A DNA stretch of 6,455 bases from Gammaproteobacteria bacterium (GTDB lineage Bacteria > Pseudomonadota > Gammaproteobacteria > Arenicellales > Spongiicolonaceae), in the NCBI GenBank assembly GCA_007570945.1, contig RKSH01000196.1, positions 1 to 6,455 on the forward strand. Direction: 5' to 3'. The position numbers and the translations under genes were made by a program. Below are positions 1 to 5,520 of the stretch, piece by piece. A model generated the notes under the pieces. It saw only the letters and a list, made by a program, of their open reading frames with translations. It did no database searches and was not told the DNA's origin. Every line of letters starts with the position of its first letter. Within the stretch, counting starts at the first letter, position 1.

Positions 1-483
1 CGGTTCGTCCAGCAACAGCACGCTGGGCTCGGCGGCCAAGGCCCGGGCAATGGCCACCCTTTGCCGCTGGCCGCCGGATAATTCGTTCACCATCTTTTCG
101 CCCTGCCCGGGCAGCGCGATTAACTCCAGCAGCTCATCGGAGCGCTTGCGCCGCTTGGCCGCGCTGACGCCGCGCACTTCCAGCGCGAAGGTGATGTTCT
201 CCCACACCGTCATCAGCGGGAACAGCGCGAGGTTCTGGAATATCAGCGCGGTCGGCCGCTTGTTCGGGCCGATGCCGGCCATGTCCCGGCCGCCGATGAG
301 GACGCGCCCTTCGCTGGGACTGAGAAAACCCGACACCGCCCGCAACAGCGTGGTCTTGCCGCAGCCGGACGGCCCGAGAAAACTGAAGAACTCACCCTGA
401 CGAATGTCGATGTTGACTTCGCGCGCGGCGACGAATTCACCGAAGCGAATCCACACATTTTCCAATGTGACTGCCGCGCTCAC
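1..483 (-). CDS. ABC transporter ATP-binding subunit, PotA-like (partial, C-terminus beyond window)
   Basis: This is the ATPase subunit of an ABC importer of the spermidine/putrescine type; it would hydrolyse ATP on the cytoplasmic face to drive uptake. The first 161 residues are visible. They contain Walker A GPSGCGKTT (residues 37-45), a Q-loop FQNLALFP with Q83, the ABC signature LSGGQRQR (135-142) and Walker B VLLLDE (155-160). The frame leaves the window right after the Walker B DEP, so the D-loop, the H-loop and any C-terminal TOBE domain are not seen. The start is a GTG at 483. An in-frame TGA lies only two codons upstream, and a G-rich stretch (GGGGGTG) just before the start could serve as ribosome binding site. 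The gene begins 37 bases after the stop of the substrate-binding protein gene, so the two are probably co-transcribed. The PotA assignment rests on the PotD-like neighbour as well as the sequence; another importer ATPase of the same class is possible. Confidence 0.93.
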   Translation of the reverse strand, partial: MSAAVTLENVWIRFGEFVAAREVNIDIRQGEFFSFLGPSGCGKTTLLRAVSGFLSPSEGRVLIGGRDMAGIGPNKRPTALIFQNLALFPLMTVWENITFALEVRGVSAAKRRKRSDELLELIALPGQGEKMVNELSGGQRQRVAIARALAAEPSVLLLDEP

Positions 484-520
484 GATTCACCCCCGCCGCG
501 CAACGGCCGTCACCAAAGGC

Positions 521-1687
521 TCAGGCGTTGACAAACCGGTTGCGGTATTCGGTGCGCACATCCGCATACCACTGCGGCTCCAGCGGCCACGGGTTCAGGT
601 TGGCAAGCGCATTGCCCGGATAGGCCTCGGCGAAGTTTTTCTTGTAGGTGTCGCCGGCGAATTTATCGGCGCCGATGACCGCCGAGTTGTAGCCATGCTT
701 GTCGATGGCCTCGCCGGCCGGCTTCGGCCGGTAGCAGAAGTCGATGAACTCGTAGACGGCGTCGATATTTTCCGCCGCAACCGACAGCGACATTCCGTCC
801 ACCCAGGCCATGGCGCCTTCTTTCGGTGCCTGGTAGTTCACCGGCTCGCCGGCGTTTTTCAACGCCAGCGGCGGACCGTCCCAGGTCTGGCCGACCACCA
901 CGCCTTCGTTCAGCAGGCCGTTTTTCTGACTGTCGGCGTCGTTCCAGAACAACTTGATTTGCGATTTGCGCGCGATGCAGAAGTCGGTGATGCGCTGCCA
1001 CACCGGCCGCATCGCCGCCTCGCTGCGATAGGCGTTCCACACATCGCCGGGCTCGAGTTGGCCGATGGTCTCCATATACAAACCCGCGCCAAGCATGCCG
1101 CTGTGCGGGCGAATCATGGTCTTGCCCTCGACCTCCGGATGCCAGATGTTGCCGTAACTGGGCACGCCGCCGTCCGGCGCCCACAAATCGGTACGCCAGC
1201 CGATGGCCTCGGTGCCCCAGATGTGCGGCAGCCAGTGGGAGCCTTTGTCGCCGAAGTTCCACTCGACGTCGCCGACCCTCAGCATCGCCTTGTTGACGTT
1301 GTCCAGGTTTTTGATGCGGCCGTAGTCAAACGGCTGCAACAGGTCAAGGTCCACCCACTGCCCGGAGCGCAGGTTGGTGGGCGAGCAGATGTCCACGCCG
1401 CGCCCCTTGGTCGCTTTCATCTTGTTGATGATTTCCTCGTTGGAGCCGATGCCGGTGTGGTTCACCTGGATGCCGGTCTCATCGGTGAACTCGGCCAAAA
1501 AATCCGCCGGCAGATAGTCCGACCACATCAGAATGTTCAATTCACCGGCCGCCAGGGCGCGCGAGCTGAGCACCCACGGCCCCACCGCCGCCGCCGAGAC
1601 CGCCGTTGTGGTCGCCGCGGTTGCGCCGCGCAAAAAACGCCGGCGCGAAATGCGCGGTGCGGCGTGTTTAGGATTTTGGTTTTTCAT
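521..1687 (-). CDS. PotD/PotF-like periplasmic substrate-binding protein with Tat signal
   Basis: A 388-residue extracytoplasmic solute-binding protein of an ABC importer, related to the polyamine-binding proteins PotD and PotF. The N-terminus carries a textbook twin-arginine motif SRRRFLR (residues 14-20), an Ala/Thr-rich hydrophobic stretch and a likely cleavage after ALA (44-46), so it should be exported folded. The mature part follows PotD along its length: WSDY (55-58) matches PotD NWTEY, HIWGTEAIG (155-163) matches the IWGATAIG segment, TWDG (268-271) matches IWNG, WVD (295-297) matches WMD, and GYN (332-334) matches GYP. W55, Y58, W269, W295, D297 and Y333 thus line up with the PotD ligand residues W34, Y37, W229, W255, D257 and Y293. 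Other pocket positions differ (see findings), so the ligand may not be spermidine or putrescine. The ATG at 1687 is chosen because a strong ribosome binding site lies 6 bases upstream and the Tat peptide begins there; the open frame extends further upstream, but only as low-complexity sequence. Confidence 0.93.
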   Translation of the reverse strand: MKNQNPKHAAPRISRRRFLRGATAATTTAVSAAAVGPWVLSSRALAAGELNILMWSDYLPADFLAEFTDETGIQVNHTGIGSNEEIINKMKATKGRGVDICSPTNLRSGQWVDLDLLQPFDYGRIKNLDNVNKAMLRVGDVEWNFGDKGSHWLPHIWGTEAIGWRTDLWAPDGGVPSYGNIWHPEVEGKTMIRPHSGMLGAGLYMETIGQLEPGDVWNAYRSEAAMRPVWQRITDFCIARKSQIKLFWNDADSQKNGLLNEGVVVGQTWDGPPLALKNAGEPVNYQAPKEGAMAWVDGMSLSVAAENIDAVYEFIDFCYRPKPAGEAIDKHGYNSAVIGADKFAGDTYKKNFAEAYPGNALANLNPWPLEPQWYADVRTEYRNRFVNA

Positions 1688-1690
1688 GAT

Positions 1691-1698
1691 TCCCCTCC
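1691..1698 (-). promoter_or_regulatory. Ribosome binding site of the PotD-like gene
   Basis: On the minus strand GGAGGGGA lies 6 bases (measured from GGAGG) before the ATG at 1687. It is a near-ideal Shine-Dalgarno sequence. It settles the start at the Tat signal peptide rather than at one of the upstream in-frame starts reaching back to 1876. Confidence 0.8.
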
Positions 1699-1711
1699 GC
1701 AAGTAAACAGC

Positions 1712-1717
1712 ATTAAA
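1712..1717 (-). promoter_or_regulatory. Candidate -10 element for the PotD-like/ATPase operon
   Basis: On the minus strand TTTAAT matches the sigma70 -10 consensus at five of six positions. It lies in the only AT-rich stretch of this spacer, 25 bases before the PotD-like start codon. The region where a -35 box would sit is very GC-rich and overlaps the terminator-like hairpin, with no good -35 match. An alternative reading is TTAACA (1728-1723) as a -35 box, but its paired -10 would be poor. It is a weak candidate only. Confidence 0.3.
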
Positions 1718-1726
1718 AGAAGTGTT

Positions 1727-1761
1727 AAAACCCGGCCCCCGCGGCCACCGCCGCAGGCGGG
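1727..1761 (-). terminator. Rho-independent terminator-like hairpin between GST and the ABC operon
   Basis: On the minus strand a GC-rich imperfect hairpin is centred on GCGGC-GGTG-GCCGC. Outer arms CCCGCC and GGGGGCCGGG pair with bulges, and TTTT (1730-1727) follows directly. It lies about 160 bases downstream of the GST stop and just upstream of the ABC importer genes, where a terminator separating the two same-strand units would be expected. The stem has bulges and the U-tract is short, so strength is uncertain. Confidence 0.5.
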
Positions 1762-1902
1762 TAAACCATGACCTTACCCCGCCCCGCCACCATGTGCAAG
1801 GGCGCCACCGCCGCCGCCGCGGGTGCAACCACCATTTCCGCCGGCGGCGGCACCACCGCCACACCCGGCCCGGCAATTTGCAGACTCAAACCACCATTCC
1901 CG

Positions 1903-1918
1903 GCGCCGCCGGCGGCGC
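1903..1918. repeat. 16-bp perfect palindrome just after the GST stop codon
   Basis: GCGCCGCCGGCGGCGC is identical to its reverse complement. It lies 3 bases beyond the GST stop codon in the direction of GST transcription. As RNA it could fold as a 6-bp stem with a CCGG loop, but no T-run follows, so it is not a standard terminator. It might stabilise the mRNA 3' end, or may simply reflect the GCC/GGC-rich composition of the spacer. Confidence 0.5.
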
Positions 1919-1921
1919 GGT

Positions 1922-2515
1922 TCACTCCTCCGGCACGGTTTCCCGCACCGAGGGACGGTTTTCGACCTGTGACCACCAGGCGGCCAGCCGCGGGCGGCCG
2001 ACGCGCCAGTCCTCGGCGGCAAAACGGAAATCCAGATAACCGAGGGCGCAGACGATGGCGATGTGGCCGATGTGAAACGGCTCGGGGCCGGCGGAAATTT
2101 CCGCTTCCAGCCAGTCCAGGGTGCGGCTGACGGCGGCTTGCTGGCGGTTGCGCCACGATTCCATCTGCAACTCCGGCGGCCGGCGGCCCTCCAGCAAGCG
2201 CAGGACGGCGGCGTCCAAAATGCCGTCAGCGGCGGCCTGCAAACGCAACGCGGGCAGGCGGGCGGCATGGCCGGCGGGAAATAATTTTCCCGGGGCAAGG
2301 GAATCCAGGTACTCGCAAATCACCGGCGAGTCAAAATACACTGTGCCGTCATCGGCGGTGAGCGACGGGACTTTGCCGAGCGGATTTTCTTTCGGCAAAT
2401 CGGTGTCCGGGTCCCACGGGGCGGCCGGCGCCCGCGCAAGGGTGAGGCCCAACTCCTGGGCGGCGATGGTGACCTTGCGCACGTAGGGCGAGGTTGTGGA
2501 ATAGCGCAGTTTCAT
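1922..2515 (-). CDS. Glutathione S-transferase family protein, YibF-like
   Basis: A 197-residue soluble protein that resembles E. coli YibF from end to end. The N-terminal thioredoxin-like domain (about 1-80) begins with a beta strand followed by TSPYVRKV (8-15), where YibF has TSPFVRKL; S9 is at the usual catalytic Ser/Cys position. It continues with NPLGKVPSL (44-52), whose P50 is the conserved cis-proline of the glutathione site, and FDSPVICEYL (61-70), whose D62-S63 would hold the gamma-glutamyl group of glutathione. The helical C-terminal domain includes ADGILDAA (96-103) and HIAIVCALGYLDFR (151-164), both close to YibF. The start ATG at 2515 is preceded by AGGAGG (2528-2523) with a 7-base gap. 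The gene stands alone, divergent from dksA. The family fold is secure, but the substrate of YibF-type proteins is poorly defined, so I give no specific reaction. Confidence 0.93.
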   Translation of the reverse strand: MKLRYSTTSPYVRKVTIAAQELGLTLARAPAAPWDPDTDLPKENPLGKVPSLTADDGTVYFDSPVICEYLDSLAPGKLFPAGHAARLPALRLQAAADGILDAAVLRLLEGRRPPELQMESWRNRQQAAVSRTLDWLEAEISAGPEPFHIGHIAIVCALGYLDFRFAAEDWRVGRPRLAAWWSQVENRPSVRETVPEE

Positions 2516-2557
2516 TGGAAAACCTCCTCAGGGCGGCGGTTGGTGGCGGTGGTGATA

Positions 2558-2586
2558 TTGCGCGGGTGGCGGGGTTTTGCTATAAA
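2558..2586 (+). promoter_or_regulatory. Candidate extended -10 promoter for dksA
   Basis: TTGCGC (2558-2563) is followed after exactly 17 bases by TATAAA (2581-2586). A TGn extension (TGC, 2578-2580) lies directly before the -10 box. The -35 box is weak (TTG only), which an extended -10 can compensate. The predicted transcript would start near 2593, about 43 bases before the dksA start, and begins in a GC-rich hairpin-forming stretch (CCGCC-GCCC-GGCGG, 2591-2604). Confidence 0.5.
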
Positions 2587-2609
2587 AACGCCGCCGCCCG
2601 GCGGGGCGG

Positions 2610-2618
2610 ATTATACCA
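2610..2618 (-). promoter_or_regulatory. Candidate extended -10 promoter for the GST gene
   Basis: On the minus strand TGGTATAAT gives a perfect TATAAT (2615-2610) preceded by a TGn extension. No convincing -35 box is seen at 16-18 bases upstream. The transcript would start near 2603 and carry a leader of roughly 88 bases to the GST ATG at 2515. Its position is downstream of the dksA -10 box, so the two promoters face each other. Confidence 0.5.
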
Positions 2619-2624
2619 ACTCGC

Positions 2625-2628
2625 GGAG
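2625..2628 (+). promoter_or_regulatory. Ribosome binding site of dksA
   Basis: GGAG lies 7 bases before the ATG at 2636. It supports this start over the in-frame upstream ATG at 2540, which precedes the predicted promoter and would add 32 residues unlike any DksA. Confidence 0.7.
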
Positions 2629-2635
2629 ATTTGGC

Positions 2636-3196
2636 ATGGCCAGCAAAAAACAAACCGGCAAACAGAGGACGGCGGCAAAAAAAACCAAGCCGCCGACCAT
2701 CCAGCGCAAGGCCGTTGCCGCCGCCGCCACAAAGCCGGCAAAAAAACGCGCGCGCAAAACAACGGTGAAGAAAACCGCCGGGGAGGCGCTGATTTTCGGC
2801 ATCCGCCCCTACCGGCCGGACAAAAAAGAGGAATACATGAACCCGCGCCAGCGCGAACACTTTCGCTCCATTTTGGAAGCCTGGCGCGGGCAGTTGTATG
2901 ACGAAGTGTCGCGCACCGTGCACAACATGCAGGACGAAAACATCAACCACCCCGACCCCAGCGACCGCGCCAGCCAGGAAACCGACATCGCCCTGGAACT
3001 GCGCAACCGCGACCGGGAGCGCAAACTGCTGCGCAAAATTTCCCAGTCCATGGCGCTGATCGACAGCGACGACTACGGATTTTGCGAAAAGTGCGGCGAG
3101 GAAATCGGCCTGCGCCGGCTGGAGGCGCGGCCCACGGCGACGCTGTGCGTGGACTGCAAAACCCTGGACGAAATCCGCGAGCGGCAGATGGCCTGA
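2636..3196 (+). CDS. dksA: RNA polymerase-binding transcription factor DksA with basic N-terminal tail
   Basis: DksA inserts its coiled coil into the secondary channel of RNA polymerase and, with ppGpp, shifts transcription during the stringent response (family knowledge). From about residue 57 this 186-residue protein follows E. coli DksA closely. EEYMN (65-69) is shared, as are LEAWRGQL (80-87) and ELRNRDRERKL (121-131). The coiled-coil tip keeps D107, D110 and A112, matching E. coli D71, D74 and A76. The zinc finger keeps all four cysteines, C150, C153, C171 and C174. E. coli DksA has 151 residues; the extra length here is an N-terminal tail (2-49) rich in Lys and Ala, with 17 basic and no acidic residues. 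The ATG at 2636 is preceded by GGAG. A run of eight A (2677-2684) lies in the tail. The dihydroorotase gene begins 22 bases downstream on the same strand. Confidence 0.97.
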   Translation: MASKKQTGKQRTAAKKTKPPTIQRKAVAAAATKPAKKRARKTTVKKTAGEALIFGIRPYRPDKKEEYMNPRQREHFRSILEAWRGQLYDEVSRTVHNMQDENINHPDPSDRASQETDIALELRNRDRERKLLRKISQSMALIDSDDYGFCEKCGEEIGLRRLEARPTATLCVDCKTLDEIRERQMA

Positions 3197-3218
3197 GCGC
3201 GCCTTGCGCCGCCGGTTC

Positions 3219-4535
3219 ATGCGCCTGGTCTTCCGCAACGCCCGCATCGCGCTGCCCGGCGGCGCCACCGTGGACGGCGACCTCGCCTGCCGCGACGGTT
3301 TAATTGAAAGCGTCCAAACCGCCGGCGGCAACGGCGACGAGGAGGTGGACGCCGAAGGCAGGTTGCTGATGCCGGGCGTCATCGACGCGCAGGTGCACTT
3401 CCGCGACCCCGGCGCAACGCACAAGGAGGACCTGGGCAGCGGCTCCCGGGCCGCGGTGCGCGGCGGCGTGACCAGTTTTCTGGAAATGCCGAACACCAGT
3501 CCGCCGACGGTCAACCAGGACGCGCTGAACGCCAAGTTAAAAACCGCCGCGCAAAAGTGCGTCGCCAACTACGGTTTTTTCATCGGCGCCACGCCGGACA
3601 ACCTCAAAGAAATCAACACCGCCGCCCCGGCGTGCGGGATTAAGGTGTTCATGGGCTCCAGCACCGGCAGCCTGCTGGTGGACGACGAGCGCGACCTGGA
3701 AAAAATCTTCGCGGATGGCGAGCGGCTTATCGCGGTGCACGCAGAGGACGAACAGCGCATCCGCCGGCGCATGGCGCGGTTCAAAAAAGACCACGCCGGC
3801 AAAAAAATGCCGCCGCGGTTGCACACGGAAATTCGCGACGAGCATTGCGCCGCGGCGGCCACCGAAAAAATTCTCGCGCTGGCGCAAAAATACGGCCGCC
3901 GCCTGCACATTCTGCACCTGTCCACCGCCGGCGAGGTTGCGCGGTTGCGCGAGGCAAAACCGCCGTGGGTGAGCGCCGAGGCGGTGCCGAACCACCTACT
4001 GCTCAACACCGCCGATTACGCAACGCAGGGGACGCTGGTGCAAATGAACCCGCCGCTGCGCGAGGCCTTCCACAACCGCGAGTTGTGGCGCGGGCTGAAG
4101 GACGGCGTGCTGGACATCATCGCCACCGACCACGCGCCGCACACGCTGGAGGAAAAGTCGCGCCCCTACCCCGACTCGCCGTCGGGCACGCCCGGCGTGG
4201 AGACATCGCTGCCGCTGATGCTCACCGAGATGGCGAACCGCCGCTGCAATCTCGGCGACATTCTGCGCTGGATGTGCGAGGGGCCGGCGCGGCTTTACCG
4301 CATCGCCAACAAGGGGCGCATTGAGCCGGGCATGGACGCCGACCTGGCGCTGGTGAACACCGACGACTACAAGTTGCTCACCGATGCCGACACTTTCACC
4401 CGCGCCAACTGGTCGCCGTTTTCCGGCCGGTCGCTCACCGGCTGGCCGGTGTACACGGTGGTCGGCGGGCGCATCGCATATGACAACGGCGCCATCCGCC
4501 CCGGCGCGCGCGGCGCGGCACTGCAATTTAACTGA
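3219..4535 (+). CDS. pyrC: Dihydroorotase (PyrC, Xanthomonas/Bacteroidetes-like subgroup)
   Basis: A 438-residue amidohydrolase that should interconvert N-carbamoyl-aspartate and dihydroorotate, the third step of de novo pyrimidine synthesis, in the cytoplasm. The metal-site motif is DAQVHFRDPG (56-65) followed by THKED (67-71); R62 and N92 of MPNT (91-93 region) are the expected substrate contacts. The carboxylated lysine position is K142 in GIKVFMGSSTG. Further ligands are H174 (VHAED), H233 (HLSTAGE) and D304 (ATDHAPH). The first His of the usual HxH pair is Gln (Q58). From memory this is typical of one dihydroorotase subgroup, but it deserves checking. A paralogue acting on another cyclic amide, such as allantoin or a hydantoin, cannot be excluded, although the HFRDPG and MPNT motifs favour dihydroorotase. 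The ATG at 3219 is chosen; an in-frame TTG at 3204 is less likely. No clear ribosome binding site precedes it, so translation may be coupled to dksA. It is followed 4 bases later by the yheT-like gene. Confidence 0.87.
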   Translation: MRLVFRNARIALPGGATVDGDLACRDGLIESVQTAGGNGDEEVDAEGRLLMPGVIDAQVHFRDPGATHKEDLGSGSRAAVRGGVTSFLEMPNTSPPTVNQDALNAKLKTAAQKCVANYGFFIGATPDNLKEINTAAPACGIKVFMGSSTGSLLVDDERDLEKIFADGERLIAVHAEDEQRIRRRMARFKKDHAGKKMPPRLHTEIRDEHCAAAATEKILALAQKYGRRLHILHLSTAGEVARLREAKPPWVSAEAVPNHLLLNTADYATQGTLVQMNPPLREAFHNRELWRGLKDGVLDIIATDHAPHTLEEKSRPYPDSPSGTPGVETSLPLMLTEMANRRCNLGDILRWMCEGPARLYRIANKGRIEPGMDADLALVNTDDYKLLTDADTFTRANWSPFSGRSLTGWPVYTVVGGRIAYDNGAIRPGARGAALQFN

Positions 4536-4539
4536 GCGT

Positions 4540-5520
4540 GTGTTTAAGCCGCGGCCGGCATTCCGCAACCGCCACTTGCAGACGCTGTGGCCCGGCCTGT
4601 TCCGCCGCCGCCCGCGCCCGCGCTTTCGCCGTGAAATCCTGGCCACGCCGGACGGCGATTTTCTCGACATTGACTGGCTGAACGAAACCGGCGCGCCGCC
4701 GGTGGTCCTGTTGCACGGTTTGGAGGGCAGTTCACGCTCACCCTATATTCGCGGCTTGGCAAAGGCGCTGGCGGCGAAGCAATTCTGCGTCGCGGTGATG
4801 CACTTTCGCGGTTGCGGCGGCCGGCCGAACCAAAGGCCGCGCGGCTACCATTCCGGCGAGACCGGCGACCTGAATTTTTTTATCGGCGTACTCCGCCGGC
4901 GGTTCCCCGGCCGCCGCCCGGCCGCGGTCGGGTTTTCATTGGGCGGCAACGTTCTGCTGCGCTACCTGGCGCGCGGCGATGTGGACGATGCGCTGTTTGC
5001 GGCGGCCGCGGTGTCGGTGCCGTTTGACCTGGCGCAAGCGGCGGACAACCTGCGGCAAGGCTTTGCGCGTTTCTACCAGTGGTGGTTGCTGCGCGCGATG
5101 AAGCGCAGCCTGCGAAAAAAATTCCGCGCGGTGGCGATGCCGTTTCCCCGGCCGCCGCTGCGCGCGATTAAAAACTTCCGCGACTTTGACAACGCCTTCA
5201 CCGCGCCGCTGCACGGTTTTGCCGGCGCCGAGGATTACTACCGCCAATGTGGCAGCGCCGGCGTCCTGCACCGCATCCGCATTCCGACTTTGCTGATTCA
5301 AGCCCGGGACGACCCGTTCACCGGCGCCGTCGACCCCGGCCCGCTTGCGCCATGTGTGCGCGCCGAGTTCAGCCGCCACGGCGGCCACGCCGGCTTTGTC
5401 GCCGGCAACCCGCTCAGCGCGCCGTGCTACTGGCTGGACCGGCGCATTGCGGATTTTCTTCTGGAACAACGGCGGCACCCGGAGCCCCGCCGGCAGCTTA
5501 GAACACTTCCAGAAACTTAA
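4540..5520 (+). CDS. yheT: YheT-family alpha/beta hydrolase
   Basis: A 326-residue predicted hydrolase closely matching E. coli YheT, whose physiological substrate is not established. Shared segments are FRNRHLQTLWP (8-18), ATPDGDFLDIDW (35-46), LLHGLEGSSRSPY (57-69), MHFRGCGG (87-94), YHSGETGD (103-110), GFSLGGN (131-137), FDLAQA (162-167) and DYYRQC (232-237). The likely catalytic triad is S133 in the nucleophile elbow, D257 or D258 in ARDDPF, and H283 in HGGHAGF. No signal peptide is visible, so it is probably cytoplasmic. The start is a GTG at 4540, four bases after the dihydroorotase stop, because the family alignment begins within a few residues of it. Upstream in-frame ATGs (4384, 4480) would overlap the dihydroorotase and add unrelated sequence. 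No ribosome binding site is obvious, which suggests translational coupling. The last 16 or so residues (basic, ending RTLPET) extend past the fold and overlap the convergent gene. Confidence 0.92.
   Translation: MFKPRPAFRNRHLQTLWPGLFRRRPRPRFRREILATPDGDFLDIDWLNETGAPPVVLLHGLEGSSRSPYIRGLAKALAAKQFCVAVMHFRGCGGRPNQRPRGYHSGETGDLNFFIGVLRRRFPGRRPAAVGFSLGGNVLLRYLARGDVDDALFAAAAVSVPFDLAQAADNLRQGFARFYQWWLLRAMKRSLRKKFRAVAMPFPRPPLRAIKNFRDFDNAFTAPLHGFAGAEDYYRQCGSAGVLHRIRIPTLLIQARDDPFTGAVDPGPLAPCVRAEFSRHGGHAGFVAGNPLSAPCYWLDRRIADFLLEQRRHPEPRRQLRTLPET

Larger units (their letters stand above)
1688..1921. other. GC-rich low-complexity spacer between GST and PotD-like genes
   Basis: This 234-base stretch contains runs of GCC/GGC triplets, the terminator-like hairpin (1727-1761), an AT-rich promoter-like part (1700-1730) and a perfect palindrome (1903-1918). 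On the minus strand one frame stays open from a GTG at 1925 to a TAA at 1725 and would give a 66-residue Ala/Val/Pro/Gly-rich peptide. I do not call this a gene, because the triplet repeats alone keep frames open, there is no well-placed ribosome binding site, and I recognise no family. No RNA gene is evident. Confidence 0.5.

Noticed and set aside
404..1771. Long plus-strand open frame (455 codons) opposite the PotD-like gene
   Set aside because: It is antisense to a gene with a clear signal peptide and family motifs. Its translation is Val/Arg/His/Gly-rich with no recognisable domain, as expected for the complement of a GC-rich gene.
1688..1876. N-terminal extension of the PotD-like protein by 63 residues
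   Set aside because: The extension is Arg/Trp-rich low-complexity sequence running through the terminator hairpin. The ATG at 1687 has a strong ribosome binding site and begins a complete Tat signal.
2837..3196. Internal dksA start (ATG 2837 preceded by GAGGA) giving a short DksA without the tail
   Set aside because: The same EEYMN residues occur in E. coli DksA, so the GA-rich codons are explained by protein conservation. The product would lose conserved N-terminal residues.
2528..3568. Minus-strand open frame (346 codons) opposite dksA and the start of pyrC
   Set aside because: It spans two confidently identified genes and their junction in antisense, with no family resemblance.
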